A stretch of DNA of 64,000 nt. Origin: Adiantum capillus-veneris. Taxonomy: Eukaryota; Streptophyta; Polypodiopsida; Polypodiales; Pteridaceae. The DNA is taken from the NCBI GenBank assembly GCA_014529385.2, contig CM043949.1, positions 106,556,554 through 106,620,553 on the forward strand, in the 5' to 3' direction. Below the pieces are notes generated by a model. That model made no database searches and had not been told where the DNA came from. It saw only the letters and a program-made list of their open reading frames with translations. Positions 1-12,031 of the stretch are shown in pieces (the stretch's first letter is position 1; each line of letters opens with the position of its first letter). The position numbers and the translations under genes are program-made.

Positions 1-203
1 TGGGAACTTCTTCTATAGCATGCAGTAGCACTTCAGTGTAATAGGGTAAGCTTGCATGGCTTTGAAGCCTTGTATTGTATCTCCTTTTTTAATTATCAAA
101 GAGAGTTTTTTAGCGTTAACTTGTCGAGCCTCTTCTCTCTCTCGTTCAATCTTTGCATGTCTCACCATTGCTCGCCTTCACCCACCATAGCTAGGTTCCA
201 ACA
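1..203 (+). repeat. 5' LTR of the gag-only element, left end cut by window
   Basis: Aligns with 1850-2059: shared stretches include GCAGTAGCACTTCAGT, AATAGGGTAAG and TTAATTATCAAAGAGAG. It ends in CCAACA, directly followed by the primer site. About 41 bp of its left end lie outside the window. Confidence 0.85.
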
Positions 204-205
204 AC

Positions 206-218
206 TGGTAATAGAGCT
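206..218 (+). other. Primer binding site, tRNA-iMet type
   Basis: TGGTAATAGAGC lies two bases after the 5' LTR and resembles the canonical plant initiator-Met site TGGTATCAGAGC with two changes. Confidence 0.65.
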
Positions 219-738
219 TGATGCTCTTGGAGGCCTCGGCTTGACTCAATCGTGGGAGCAGCCACTTGCAGAGGGGAAAGCCAACCAATTGACCTGCATC
301 AAACTATCACAACCGGCATCAAACTGGTCACCTAGGCCTGCTGGTGAAAATCTGACACGGCAAGCCCTCTTGATTCATCATCTACACCCCGCTATGTCCT
401 TCATCGTCATCTTTTGACTGCGCTGCTAGAGAGAGCTCGTTTACTTTTGTGTCAACACTTTTATTTAAAGTGGCCAACCTCATTTGATCCTTCAAGAAAG
501 TGGGCATTCACACCCTCGCAAGGGCTTATTCCGTGCTTACACCTTTCGTGCTCGGTGCTCAGTAGCACATTGGCTAGTGATTGGCATCTTTTCAAGCTCA
601 AAAACAATGAGTTGTAGTGAATTACAGATTTGCAAAAAATTAACAAAACCGATCATAAGATTTAAATATGGAATTTAAAGTAGATAAAGTCAACGATCCT
701 GTTTCCACACCTGGCAAATCAAAGTAAAAGGCTATCTT

Positions 739-1581
739 ATGTGGAAAATTTTATGGAGTGTTGTGAAGCCGCTGTCAACCGACAAAGCAGGTACATCGAC
801 TGCAGTTACCAAGGCATTATCTGTTGAGCAACAACGCAAGGACGAGCAAGAATTAGGTATTATTCTGACATCTCTTGAAGATTATTTTATTCATTATCTA
901 GATGACATGCAATCTGCAAACGCTGCTTGGATGGAACTAGAGAAAGTGTTTGGTCCTAAAGTCAAATACTCCAAAATGAGCCTTAAATGGAGCTCTATTC
1001 TCTTTCTCTGGCTGATGATGAGAATAGCAGCTTTAGTTAAGAGATTGAAAAGCATTTGCACATAGTTGATTTATGTTGAAGCCCCTGTCCCATATGAATA
1101 TCTAATAGTCGTTTTTCTTAATAGCCTACTTGCAAAACTTCATCAAATTGTAACTATTTTAAAGGAGAAGGATGCACTGCCTTCTTTGCATGGTATTGTT
1201 AATTCATTGCAGGAAGAAGAGAAACAAGTACCACGTATTAATTTTGTTGTACCTATTGCATATGTAACTCGTGGTTGTACTTCGACTGCAAATTCAACCA
1301 GGACTGCACCTTCAACCAGGTCTACTACCAACACGAGACCTTGTGCAATATGTGGCCGCAGCAACAATCATCAAACCAAGGATTCTTTTAGCAAAAATCC
1401 TTGCATCCACTGTGGAAAGACCAATCATCCTTTCGATAAATGTTTTACAAAGAATAAAGGACAGATCAAGATGGTTGAAAGTGATGAAGATGGTGAAGTA
1501 CCAACGATGTCCTGTAGTTTTCAGTTTGTTTTGTTTCCTTTTTTATGTCAGTCATTTGTCAATAAAATGTACGGGTTATAG
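739..1581 (+). pseudogene. Copia-type gag, broken by an in-frame stop and likely frameshifts
   Basis: Structural gag protein of a copia-type element; it would package element RNA in cytoplasmic particles. The first part (739-1065) has the usual copia gag pattern of a tryptophan-rich start, an AWMELEK segment and a following helix. The second part (1066-1581) is in the same frame after a TAG at 1063-1065 and carries a perfect CX2CX4HX4C zinc knuckle (CIHCGKTNHPFDKC) after a degenerate one (CAICGRSNNH). Between about 985 and 1060 the gag-like reading (ELYSLSL, EIEKHLHIVDL) is in another frame, so compensating frameshifts are likely as well as the stop. No enzyme domain follows. Not functional as it stands. 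Confidence 0.75.
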
Positions 1582-1695
1582 ACACTGCCACGCATCACTA
1601 CTAAGACCAACGTTTTATGTTTAGCTATGAGTCCTGGTTTGTCTCACACTGATAGTTGTTTGAGGGAAGTGCACGCACACCTATGTTATTGTCAA

Positions 1696-1808
1696 AAAAA
1701 AGGGGGGGGGAGGGGGGGGGGGGGGCTTCTGCTCACAGTTTCAGGTGATTGAACTCTACCATAGTTTGTATCAAGTCCATTGTTAGTAGTTCAGGCTTGA
1801 GGGGGGGT
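1696..1808 (+). other. G-rich tracts and polypurine tract before the 3' LTR
   Basis: A run of As and Gs (about 1696-1726) is followed by GCTTGAGGGGGGG at 1795-1807, directly before the LTR start. The second is the likely plus-strand primer; TTGAGGGGG is typical of copia elements. The first may be a decayed or duplicated tract. Confidence 0.6.
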
Positions 1809-2059
1809 TGTTGGGATTCAAGCCCGGGTTCAGCGTGCCAAGCCCATAGTGGGAACTTATTTTTTAACATGCAGTAGCACTTCAGTATAATAGGGTAAGT
1901 TTGCATGGCTTTAAAGCCTTATATTGTATCTCCTTTTTTAATTATCAAAGAGAGTTTTTTAATGTTAACTTGTCAACCCTCTTCTCTCTTTTGTTCAATC
2001 TTTGCATGCCATCTCTCTCACCATGGCTCGCCTTCACCCGCCATAGCTAGGCTCTAACA
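1809..2059 (+). repeat. 3' LTR of the gag-only element (251 bp)
   Basis: Starts TGTTGGG and ends CTAACA, giving TG...CA ends with near-matching inverted termini. From 1850 on it aligns with 1-203. Confidence 0.85.
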
Positions 2060-3508
2060 CGATCGTTGTGTGGGTATCTTACTTTGGTTGCTATCGCTAC
2101 CATACTTGTTTTTTCACTTCCTTACCCGACATATGGTTTTGATGCTTGCTTTGTGGTGTTGCCACTGGGATCCATATCCACGGCTGATTTCTTTGTGCTT
2201 GATATAACTCTTCGGGTACCCATACTTTCTTTGTTGACTCTGTTAGTTGTTGAGTCGCCAAAGGATGCTTTATTTGATGTTAACCATTGGCGTCCACTTC
2301 TAGTAGTCATGGGCCGGGCTTGTCGGTCCAATAGGAAAAGGGAAAGAATGATCGCCGATGAGAGGCGCACTCTAACTAGAACATTCAAGGGTTAGTTGGC
2401 TAAGCATGGGCGCCCAAGTGTGAATGGGAGAGCTCATATAAAAGTCACATAAACCTAAAAGTCACTTATTCTCTCATTTGTGCAATTGAAGAGTGTTCTT
2501 GCTCCATCTCCATATTCTTCTTCATCTCCTTATGTGTGTGTATGCGTGAGAGAGAGAGAGTGTGTGATTGAGCATTGCAACGGCACGGCGCCAGCGAGGT
2601 GGTTGAGCGCGGCATGGCGGTAGCTCCCTCTTCTTCGCGGGGAGGAATCCTCCACGAAGGCGAGCATAGGGCGGTGAGTGACACACCCTTTCTCTCTTGA
2701 GCTTGCTAGATTAGTCTGGTTGTGTGCTTGTAGCTATTTGTGGCTTGCACACAGTGTACGTCAAGTCCCTTGCTTTGACACGTGCGACAAATGCTCACAT
2801 TTTTGGTGCCGCTGCTACCGAGAAAATGCCCTACATTAAGCTCGAATAGCACTCTATGCTGCTTTGTGGTGCATTATGAAATGTAGGAAAGGTAGAGAAA
2901 GAAGGTGTGTGTCTTGTTGAGAAGGGATTTGTGACCTTTGTTTTTATTGCAGTGTACTGTTTTTTGTTAACAAGGTGTTAGCTTTTTTGTTGTAAGGTAC
3001 TGTGTTTTTTGTTGATAAGGTGTTAGAATTAAGGTATTAGATCTATAATGTTAGGTCTGTAAGGTACAGTAAGTAGATTTGTTAGTTAATTAGTTTCTGT
3101 AGTACTGTGTTAGTGTGTAACAGTAGCTTTGTTAGTTGCAAGTAGGTAGGTTAGTTGTGTGTGTACTCGCACGCGCAGTGCGGCCGCGGTGACCTTATTC
3201 CAAAAAAATAAAAATTAATAATAATAAAATAAAGAAATAAAATTTTAAAGGTAGGATCGAGATCAGGAATATTCCCCAGGCCCAAGTACAAGCCCACGCT
3301 TAGGCCTAAGTCACCCTTTAGAATTACTTATTTTAGCCTTATGCCTAAGTAAAAATCGACCCTTTTAAGGACCAACGGAGCTTCGGGTAACCAAACATGT
3401 GTTGTAAAGCACACCATGACCCCCTGAGCGATACAGTCGTTTCGAGCTATCACACACTCTAATCCAAAAACCGATCGTAAAGGCCACATGCATCTGTGAT
3501 CTAGTCGT
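2060..3508. other. Gene-free stretch between two retroelements
   Basis: I recognise no protein. It holds short AG/TG runs around 2550, a CG-rich patch near 2580-2660, a T/G-rich stretch (2930-3150) with short repeats of GGTGTTAG and AGGTACTGT, and an A-rich patch near 3205-3245. The 5' LTR of the following gypsy element may lie here, but no copy of its 3' end is visible. The 110-codon open frame at 2066-2395 shows no family features. Confidence 0.5.
2804..2822 (+). other. Possible gypsy primer binding site
   Basis: TGGTGCCGCTGCTACCGAG resembles the common plant Ty3/gypsy site TGGCGCCGTTGCCGGGGA. It follows CTCACATTT, which could be the end of a 5' LTR. No matching 3' LTR was found, so the call is weak. 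Confidence 0.35.
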
Positions 3509-5143
3509 GTGCTAGAAGCCAAGCAACTAGTGAGCACTTCGACTTACGTGGGTTCTCAATACCCACCTACCTTAGGTTCCGGGCCCTCGACGGGGATCCA
3601 AGGTAGTACCACTCAGGACCCGCATATTGCGTCCAGTGACTCTTCCTCTGACTATGATGTCATGGAGGGTTACCCAATGCCTAATCCTGATAACTCAAGC
3701 CAAGACATGCATGCCTGGACCCACGGTCCAGGCCGAGTGTGCTTAACCGCTTGAAGGAAATCTATAGTAGAGCCACTCGCTCCGAACATGGAGCTAACGA
3801 TGTAAATGAGGGGGGTGGGGAAGTAAATTTTCCATTCATGACCAACGTAGATCCCATGCTCTTGAAGAGTGTGCGCGTGAATACTCCATTCGATGCACCC
3901 CCTGACTCTTCAAAGCTATTCCCTCCGAGGTTATATTACCTGATGGTAGAAGCCTTGCCGAAGTGCAAAGGTTGAGCAATATATCATTGCGGCTAGGGAA
4001 AAGAAAATCGAGAGCTTATGCAAGGCGGAGCAACGAAGAGAGTTAAAAGCGAAAGCCCCTATGTCAATATCCTTGTTAGGAGAGCAATCGAGTGCTTCTG
4101 AATTAGTGACCACTAAGGGTCAACCCATAGAGAGCCACATTGCATCTAGTTCAAAAGACACCCCCAGCACCTCAATCCTAGATGGAGCATTCCTAAATGA
4201 GAACTGGTAGTTTTACTTTTCCAAATCTAGCTCATCTTTCCCTTGATGACACCATAGCTACCATGCCTATCCTAATGATGGGCATGCCAAGAAACACGCC
4301 ATGGACCTCATTTGTTAGTAAAGCACCACTACATGGTAGCTCAATGCCTACAACAGTACCTACAAGTGTGTACCAATCGTATACACCTATGGGTCCTCAT
4401 ACTCATGTAGCCCCTACCCCTCCCATTGTTTCAACAACCTATGCTCCACAACCACAACACCCAAGCTCTTATTTCCAGGGACCATACAGGCTAGCATTAG
4501 CATGTCACATCCCACGTCTGATATGCCTAGGGCCACACATATGAAATTTGGGCTGCCACATGGCACAACACCGTACCAAATGTGGAACCCAAGGGCTTCC
4601 TATGCGCCAGCCCCAATGTCAATACCTACTCCACATGTACTCTCTGGAGTGCCTTCACCCACAGTGCCTACTCACTTAGGTGACTTGGCAACATTTGCTC
4701 AAGCTATCGGTCGATTTATTGCGCAGAATATGTGTAACATGCCTGATAGAAAATAAGCTAAAGGTAAGGCCGTACAAATAGCCAAGCTCACACAAAAATT
4801 TAGTGGAGACGGGGATGTGAGAAACCATATCGAAGTGTTTGAACAAATATGCGGTTCTCTAGGAGAAGACAATGACCTGCATAAGAGTAATGCTTTAAGC
4901 CTAACCTTAAGTGGGAAGGCTGGGGATTGGTATAGAATCCTAAAGGTGGAAGAAAAAACGATTTACCCTACTCTTAGGAGACTGTCCTTGAAAGAATACA
5001 TACGAGAGGGAGTGCTTTGGGGTGTAACATCTCAGCTCCAAAAAACCCAACGAGAGGAAGGAGAGTCGGTGAGAGACTTTATTAGTCGCTTGAAGTATTT
5101 GAATTCTCGTTGTAATCTGAATGAGTGCTTCAATAATAATTAA
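3509..5143 (+). pseudogene. Gypsy gag with proline-rich leader
   Basis: The leader (3509-4756) is rich in Pro, Ser and Thr and split into several frames. The capsid-like core (about 4760-5143 and continuing past the stop) contains the pattern expected of retrotransposon gag: KFSGDGDVRNHIEVFEQIC, LSGKAGDWY, a long helical stretch and ESVRDFISRLKYLNSRC. Several stops and frameshifts interrupt it, including the TAA after CFNNN. It would form the particle shell; this copy cannot. Confidence 0.7.
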
Positions 5144-5239
5144 TTGCTTGATAGATTCATTAGGGGATTATGACATGAGGATATCTACAATGGCCTAGTC
5201 ATTAGAGGTATCACCACTTGGGAAGCACTCACCACCAAC

Positions 5240-6348
5240 GTGATCCAATTGGAGGATAATTTAATGATTCAAGGAGAAAGCGTGTCTGTTGAGCCTAAAT
5301 CTACTAGCTCGCAAGCATCGGGGCATCAACCAATGACCCTAAAGCCTGTTGCTAAGGATCCAAAGATATCTGAGATGACTTTAGCATATCTCACCAAGGC
5401 CATTCAACAGAGTCTTAGAGACAATCGTGCTCCGCAAAACAATTATATGTATCCGAGAAGGGAGCAACAATGGTGCTCAGTATGCTATGGTCCGCATAGT
5501 ACAGTGAATGCCGTACTTTTAGAGTAAAATTCAATGGGAATTGCAATGCCTGTGAGAGGTATGGTCATCAAGCTAAGGATTGCATAGTATTTAAGCAGTG
5601 ATGGCCATTAGACCAACCTTAGCATGGACACACACACCTCGAGTGCCTGCATTGATGTCGGTCCCACCTCTTGAACAAACGTCACAACACATGGTCCCTA
5701 GGGCCCAAAATGTTGTTTAAACAACACCCTTACCACCTCCAGTGCTAGGACCGCAACCACCACATCCGAGATTCACTTTTGCTAATCAAGTGGGTTGTGA
5801 GTTATCTATTGCTTGTTTGGATGGCTGTCAGGAAGATATAGACCCTAATAATGCCTATGGGATTGATGCGCTTGAAGAAAGCCCACAATACTACATGGAG
5901 GACTATTGGGGACAAGTCGGACTTGTCTATCAAGTAGCTACTCTTGCTGCAAGAGGCCAAAATATCAATTACACTGCCAATAGACCACCTCTTCAATGCT
6001 ATCAGTGTGGAGGCCGAGTGTCCTATTACACTACAAAAGAACGCCACACTAATGCAAACCAATCAAGCGAGCACGTCTACAATGCTGATACTCATGTGTA
6101 ATCAATGTGGCATAGATCATTTGATCGCCCAATGTTCGAATAATCCAAATGCATCGAATATCACACCATTAAACTTGATTGAGGCTACCAAGGAGCCATC
6201 ACAGAGTACATATGTGGTACCAGTAAACGTACTCACACCATCGATGCTCCAAAAACAAAATTATATTCTTGAAGAAAGAGACACGGCATCAATTGCCCAC
6301 TCTCAGAAGAAGAAGAAAACAGAAGGAAGAGATCGCAAAAAGCAGTGA
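5240..6348 (+). pseudogene. Gag C-terminal region with several zinc knuckles
   Basis: Overlapping broken frames carry at least three cysteine clusters. CNACERYGHQAKDC (about 5540-5582) is a perfect CX2CX4HX4C. CYQCGG (about 5998) is a degenerate one. CNQCGIDHLIAQC (about 6092-6130) is CX2CX3HX4C. Nucleic-acid-binding nucleocapsid segments normally have one or two such knuckles, so a spread of three over 600 bp is on the high side. A lysine/glutamate-rich tail follows. Confidence 0.6.
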
Positions 6349-7109
6349 AGTCAGACCCTGGTTCAAAGACCAACATAGGGACTGGTGACGATCCCGTATA
6401 TATGAACGACGCTGAAGAGGATTCTGATTCAAGTGAAACCATGGAGAGCAAAATGACCACTAAGATAGAAACCAACAAGGAAGATCTTCATGAGCCACAA
6501 TGGCCAGGATCCAAGAAGAAGATAGGAACTTATCCAAACCCTACAGAGGAGATCGAGTGAGTCAATCAATTAAGAAGTGTGGTAGAAGATACCCAAAGGG
6601 ACCTAGAAGCAGCAACTAGGCAAATCCAGATTACAGACACAATGTTCCCTACATAACAACAACCTCACAAAGTTCATAGACCCCTAGCCAAACCAAGTGT
6701 CATCCAAGAAGAAAGTGACTTAAAGTCATGGGAAAGTGGGCATACTCACTTCTTGTTGGAAAGAATGTTTATAGAGGGACTTCCTGACCCTATCCAAGAA
6801 ATGGAGATCCCATCTTCCCCATGTCAAGGGACTAAAGCCCAAAAGGTGTCATTAAATATTGCCAAACTAATGGATTTCATGGCTTCAGAAGTCAAAACCA
6901 CCATCATGTCCAAACTATATGGAGACCTTGAGCTATTCTTAGCTCTTTGAGCTTTCCTGAATGGAGAACTGAAGGTCGGGCTACCACAATTTTCACAGAT
7001 GGATGGAGCTAATGAGATGCCAATAGAGGAGGAACACTTAGATCCACAACCCAACCTAGATGAGAACCCTGTTGTAGAAATACTTGTTAACAAGTTGGGA
7101 CAATACTTT
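6349..7109 (+). pseudogene. Linker between gag and protease of the gypsy element
   Basis: Short open pieces (6345-6560, acidic Ser/Glu/Asp-rich; 6753-6950) in changing frames, with no recognisable domain. Their position between nucleocapsid and protease makes them part of the gag-pol linker. Confidence 0.5.
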
Positions 7110-7500
7110 GAGGGTGATGAATCCAATGCAACCATACCAATCACTACCAAGGGATTAACTATGAAAGGAATCCTTGATGGTGGCGTTGGGGTTACCATTG
7201 TGACTAAAAATTGATGGGAAACTATGGGAAGACCTCACCTTGGGACCACAACCATAGTAGTAAAGATGGCCAATGGGTCTATTGTTAAACCTATTGGGAT
7301 GCTAGAAGATCCCAAGATCAAGGCCTTTGGACATAAAATAAGAAATACCTTCATTGTTATGGATTTCTCTAAGCACACTCTGGCATCTGAGATGATCTTA
7401 GGACGTCCTTTCATGAGGGAAGCAAAAATGGTGCATGACTGGTCTAAAAACTATGTCTACTTGCAGTTCCAAGATTCTGTCATTCGAATGGATCTTGTAA
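7110..7500 (+). pseudogene. Retropepsin-like aspartic protease (first copy)
   Basis: The segment from about 7135 reads GLTMKGILDGGVGVTIVTKN. The catalytic DT/SGA motif has become DGG, followed after a TGA stop by the usual MANGSIVKPIGML, KIRNTFIVMDF and ILGRPFM (flap and LGRP-type) motifs. It would cleave the polyprotein; the motif change and the stop argue against activity. A related copy lies on the minus strand at about 14935-15130. Confidence 0.75.
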
Positions 7501-8439
7501 CTGGTCGAGCACATCATCTAGGAAACAGGTTTATAATTGATCATAGATCTGACACCACAGTTTACTCGGCCCCATTGCAGTATTGTTACACATGTAAAGT
7601 GGACACTGATGTTGGGGGAATATTCTCCTTATATGGATGTTCTACCTGGGATGACTGAGTCGAACAATGTGGATTGGGTCCACTTAGCAGCAACCATAGA
7701 CACTTGGGGAAACAGGGAGACGACCTAGGTAACACCTAAGGGGGATGAAATGCCACCACTCGTTCACTTAAATATGCTGGAAGCAATGCATATAGCTTCT
7801 GATGACCTACAAGATGAAGGTTTGACTGGCATTGGAACCAGTAGTGTTTCACAAGACTATAGCCCACATGATTTGGGGTCAGAATCATGAATTGAAATTG
7901 ACTCTGAGGACAAAGATTCTGAGTTAAGTCTTAGTGCAAATGTGGGGACAAACCATTCAGGGCCCAGTGGTACCCTAGATGACAATCTATCCAAGGGAGC
8001 AGAAGACACAAGTAGCGATTCATCTAGTGACTCTTCACTAGAGATTGGCCGTAATCAGAAATTAAACAAGAAGAGTAAGAGATATAAGAGGCGACTATAT
8101 CAAGCAAATGTGCATGCTAGAATAAATGAAAAGAAATCTACCGCAGAATGGCTTAATTATATAGGGGCATGTGATGCTCATCGAAATTTGGTAGATAACT
8201 GGGGTGAATACCTTCAAAGCGTTATGTGGTGTAGTCCACAACCCATTGACATCAAACAACTAGAGGCTACAGAGAAGCCAAGGTTGAGCCGTACCGTAAG
8301 GAGACGACAAAATCGAGAGTTAGCTCAACAATAAAAGGAATCAGAAGTTAAATCACAGTCCACAGAACAACAGGACCCCACAGACTTACACCCTGCACCT
8401 GAACATTTCAAATCCTATACCACAGAGGAACGTAAGGTT
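7501..8439 (+). pseudogene. Protease-to-RT spacer of the gypsy element
   Basis: Contains broken frames including 7942-8334 (130 codons, Ser/Asp-rich then Lys/Arg-rich), without any domain I recognise. Such a long linker before RT is seen in plant Tat/Athila-type elements. Confidence 0.5.
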
Positions 8440-9555
8440 GTGTATACAAAGGCCCAAAGAAAACCTATCGATGGGAGCAATGGAGTCTATGATGGTCCAA
8501 CGATAGTTACGGAAATAGAGTTAGCAGACCCAGGAGAAGAGTCTAAACCTGTCTTCATTGCCCAAGATCTGACAGCGACTGAGGAGTGTGTACTTAAAGA
8601 ACTTCTCAAAGAATTCAGGGATATATTTGCTTGGACATATCATGATATGAAAGGTGTTCCACCGTTCGTGGTGCAACACACAATCCCCATGAATAGCATG
8701 GCTAAACCAATTCAGCAACGACCCTACCCAATGAATCCTAAATATGCAAAGATCATTCAAGAAGAGAGTGAAAAGCTTGTGAAATACGGATTCATATACC
8801 CTATTGAGCACTCAAAATAGGTGTCTCCAATTGTGATTGTGCCAAAAAAAATGGGAAACTCAAAGTGTGTGTGAAGGTTAATGCCGCTACTAGGAGGGAC
8901 CATTACCCCTTGCTATATTCAAAACATGTCCTTGAAAGAGTTGCAGGGAAGGAAGCTTATAGCTTTTTAGATGGGTACTCTGGCTACAATCAAATCACAA
9001 TTGTGCTAGAAGACCAAGCTTAAACAACCTTTATAACCGAATTTGGAGTGTTCGCATTTTGTGTTATGGGTTTTGGCTTAACCAATGCCCCTGCTACCTT
9101 TCAAAGATTAATAAATACTGCCTTTTAGAGAATATTTGAGGGAGTTTTGCGAAGCTTTCTTAGATGACCTTTGTGTTTATTCCTCTTGGAAATAACATCT
9201 ATCATGCTGACAAAAAGTGTTTGAGATGTGCAGATTGTATCGCATCTCCTTAAACCCTTTCAAATGCCAATTTTGGGTTAAACATGGAGTCCTTTTAGGG
9301 CATATAGTGTTCAAAAATGGGATTTTCACATATGAGAGCAAAATTAAAGCCATTGCTGAATTGCCACCACCTACAAACTATAAAGGAGTTCAAAGGTTCA
9401 TGGGCCATGTTGGGTATTACCGACGGTTTAATTTAAACTTTACCAAGATAGCTCGTCCTTTGTACAATCTTTTTATTGAGTTCCATTGGACCGCGGAGTG
9501 TGACCATGCTTATGAGTCGTTGAAAAAGACCTTGACTAGCGCTCCTATTCTATGA
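8440..9555 (+). pseudogene. Reverse transcriptase of the gypsy element
   Basis: Starts with the N-terminal RT signature FRDIFAWTYHDMKGVPPF, followed by the Pro-rich KPIQQRPYPMNP segment and FIYPI near a TAG at 8818-8820. VSPIVIVPKK, the [12 protein letters not shown] block (about 9070-9107) and the metal-binding FLDDLCVYSS (about 9155-9190) follow in changing frames. The thumb/connection part (9217-9555) is open: GHIVFKNGIFTYESKIKAI and FMGHVGYYRRF. At least four frame breaks make it inactive. Confidence 0.85.
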
Positions 9556-10077
9556 GTGCCCGATTGGAATGTAATTTTCCATGTGCATATTGATGCATCA
9601 AACTTTGCTATTGGATGTATTCTAGCTCAACCAGGAGAACATAAACTGGACTATCCCATTAGATTTGCAAGTCATCAAGCGAATGATGCCGAGAGAAACT
9701 ACACCACTACAGAGCGAGAAGATTTAGCTATGATTTACGCAGTGAAGAAATTTCTCCACTACCTTCTTGCCAAGAAGTTTGTTTTTTATGTGGATCATCA
9801 AGCCTTGTTGTATCTAGTAAATAAACCTTGTTCCACTGGAATAATTACACGATGGTTGTTAATTCTCCTTGATTTTGATTCTACTGTTGTGGTGACACGT
9901 GGTAAAAGACATGTCATGGCGGATCATTTGTCTTGCATACCTAATGGTGAAGCCCCTACTGGAGTCGATGATGAATTGCCCGATACTTCCTTATTTCTAG
10001 TCGAGACCATGCCTGAACGGAGTGAGAAGATTGTGAACTTTCTAGTTAATGGTTTTTCACCCAAAGAGCTTCGTTAA
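9556..10077 (+). pseudogene. RNase H domain of the gypsy element, still open
   Basis: Joined to the RT part through a single TGA at 9553-9555. All four acidic catalytic positions can be seen: D in HVHIDASNFAIGCIL, E in TTEREDLAMIYAVK, D in FYVDHQALLYL and D in VMADHLSC. This is the best preserved domain of the element. It would remove RNA from the RNA-DNA hybrid during replication. Confidence 0.85.
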
Positions 10078-10199
10078 GGACATAGCTTGAAAATTGTTCA
10101 AAGAATGTGAACCTTATTCTCTCATTGCAGGAACTCTCTAGAGGCTAGGGAAGAATGATATTCTTAGATGTTGTGCACGTGGGGATGAGTATTTATACA

Positions 10200-11380
10200 T
10201 ATTATAAGAAGCCCACATGGGTATAGCCGGAGGACATTTCTCAGGGGAACTAAAAGCTAGAAAGGTGTTGCAATCAGGCTATTGGTGGCCTACCTTATTC
10301 AAGGATGCATCACTTTTTGCAAAAGGATGTGATGAATGCCAACGTTATAAGATCACACAATGAAAGGATAAGATGCCCTCACATCCTGTTAAAGTGACTC
10401 AACTATTTGAAAAATGGGGTTTGGACTTTGTAGTCCCAATTAGTCCGGCAACTCGTAGCACTCAATGTTGATATATTATTGTTGCCACTGACTATGTGAC
10501 AAAGTGGGTGGAAGCCAAGGGGACACGCAAGGCTGATGCATGGTCAACTGCCAAGTTTCTCTTTGAACATTATTGCAAGATTTGGTTGTCCCTTTGAGAT
10601 TGTGAGTGACAATGGCACTCATTTTATAAATGAAGTGATAAAAGAACTCACTACCAACTTCATGATAGCTCACCATAAGTCCACACCTTATTATCAACAA
10701 GAAAATGGCCGAGCTAAGAGTACCAACAAGACCTTAGTCTCCATCTTGACCAAAATGGTGGAAACTCATCACACAGATTGGGATTTGAAGCTGACTTGAG
10801 CCCTATGGGCTTATCGTACTTCTTAAAAAGTGGCTATTAATTGTACACCATTCAAAATGGTATATGGCCAAGAAGTGGTTATGCCATGGGAGTTTGTAAT
10901 TCCTAGTCTACGCGTAGCTTCACAAGAAGGTTGGGATGGTAACCCTTTAGTTGAGAGCTTATATATCCTTAGAGGTTAGATGAAGAAAGGCAATTGGCTG
11001 TGCATAACGCACTTGTGGAGAAAGATAGGAGGAAGAAATGCTTTGACCATCATCTAAAGAACAAGGATATCAATGTTGGTGATAAAGTCCTTATGTATGG
11101 AGTGTGTAACGAAAGAAAAAGTTGAAATATGCGGGGAAAAGGGCCATATAGAGTATGTGAAATCACCCCACAAGGAACCATTCGTGTGGAGACCCTTGAT
11201 GGAGTTGAAACCATCGGATTCCTCAATTGTAGCAAATTTAAAAGATATTATGATTCTTTAAGCCAAGAGGAGCTACGTGCCATCCATCAAAAAATGGCAG
11301 CCAAGGCACAAACAGAATTGAAGAAGATACAAGCTCAAGCTGAGGCTAAAGAGAGACAAAAACGCATAAGACGCCAATGA
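10200..11380 (+). pseudogene. Integrase of the gypsy element
   Basis: The N-terminal HHCC zinc site is visible (HMGIAGGHF, then CDECQRY at about 10328-10347). The core carries WGLDF (first Asp), VSDNGTHFINE (second Asp, about 10595-10630) and ENGRAK (Glu) inside STPYYQQENGRAKSTNKT. Frames change at least three times and stops occur near 10363 and 10470. The C-terminal part (11129-11380) has a KGPYRV motif of the GPY/F type, then a Lys/Gln-rich helix ending at TGA 11378-11380. No chromodomain is present. Confidence 0.8.
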
Positions 11381-11434
11381 GAGGCCAACCTTGGAGTTAC
11401 ACATGCATTCCACGTTGAAACAGAGGATGATTGG

Positions 11435-11975
11435 TTGGACTCTAATACACCTCTACGATACCCTATTGAGCTAAATAGCGCCTATGGAAAAGTGTTATAT
11501 AACGTCTTATTAAACACGGGCGCTAAGTATAATCTGCTATCATATGGGGTGTGGTGTCAGTTAGGGAAGCCACCTCTATCTGAGAGTATTATCCAAGTCA
11601 AGGGTGTCAACAAGAAAAAAAACTACGATTTTTGGAATCTGGCACACATCTGTCAGTTATGACAATGGGGTTGTAGCTCAAGACTTTTTGGTCATGCCTG
11701 GTGGAACTATGGAGGGTAATATAAAGCTAGGACACACGTGGATGATAGCCACCAAATGCACTATTGATTGGGGGATTGGGGGTGTCACAATGCAAAAACC
11801 AACTCTTAGCCCTGCCACTCAAGCCATAGTCCCTGAGATATTGCCTCTTAAGGAAATAAAACCCAAAACATTGCATGTCCAAGAGGTTGAACCATATGTC
11901 CCCATAGCCCAACTCTGTAGAGCTTCAACTGTTGTAGTTGAAATAAAGCTTGAGACACACAAGACCCCATCCTAA
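11435..11975 (+). pseudogene. Second retropepsin-like segment, downstream of integrase
   Basis: The reading YNVLLNTGAKYNLLSYGVW has the layout of a retropepsin active site (VLIDTGA-x-NLL) with the catalytic Asp changed to Asn. It is followed by QLGKPPL, then in another frame by VVAQDFLVMPGG, LGHTWM and CTIDWG, which match the later strand and LGRPWM-type blocks of plant retropepsins. It differs from the first protease at 7110-7500 and lies after integrase, where plant gypsy elements normally have nothing or an env-like ORF. A frameshift near 11610-11640 splits it. It could be an acquired ORF or a domain captured from another element. Confidence 0.6.
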
Positions 11976-12031
11976 TATAATAAATAAAACATACAAGTGG
12001 GTCCCTAAAGCTTCTTTAGAGACCATAGCTG

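Larger units (their letters stand above)
1..2059 (+). mobile_element. Small gag-only Ty1/copia-type element (TR-GAG-like)
   Basis: Two direct repeats (1-203, cut by the window edge, and 1809-2059) flank about 1.6 kb of internal DNA. The internal part starts with a tRNA-iMet-type primer site, carries only a copia-style gag and ends in a G-rich polypurine tract. There is no protease, integrase, reverse transcriptase or RNase H, and no room for them. This matches the class of terminal-repeat elements that keep only GAG and depend on other elements for replication. The LTRs differ at many positions (roughly 10% by eye), so the copy is not recent. The left target-site duplication lies outside the window. 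Confidence 0.75.
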
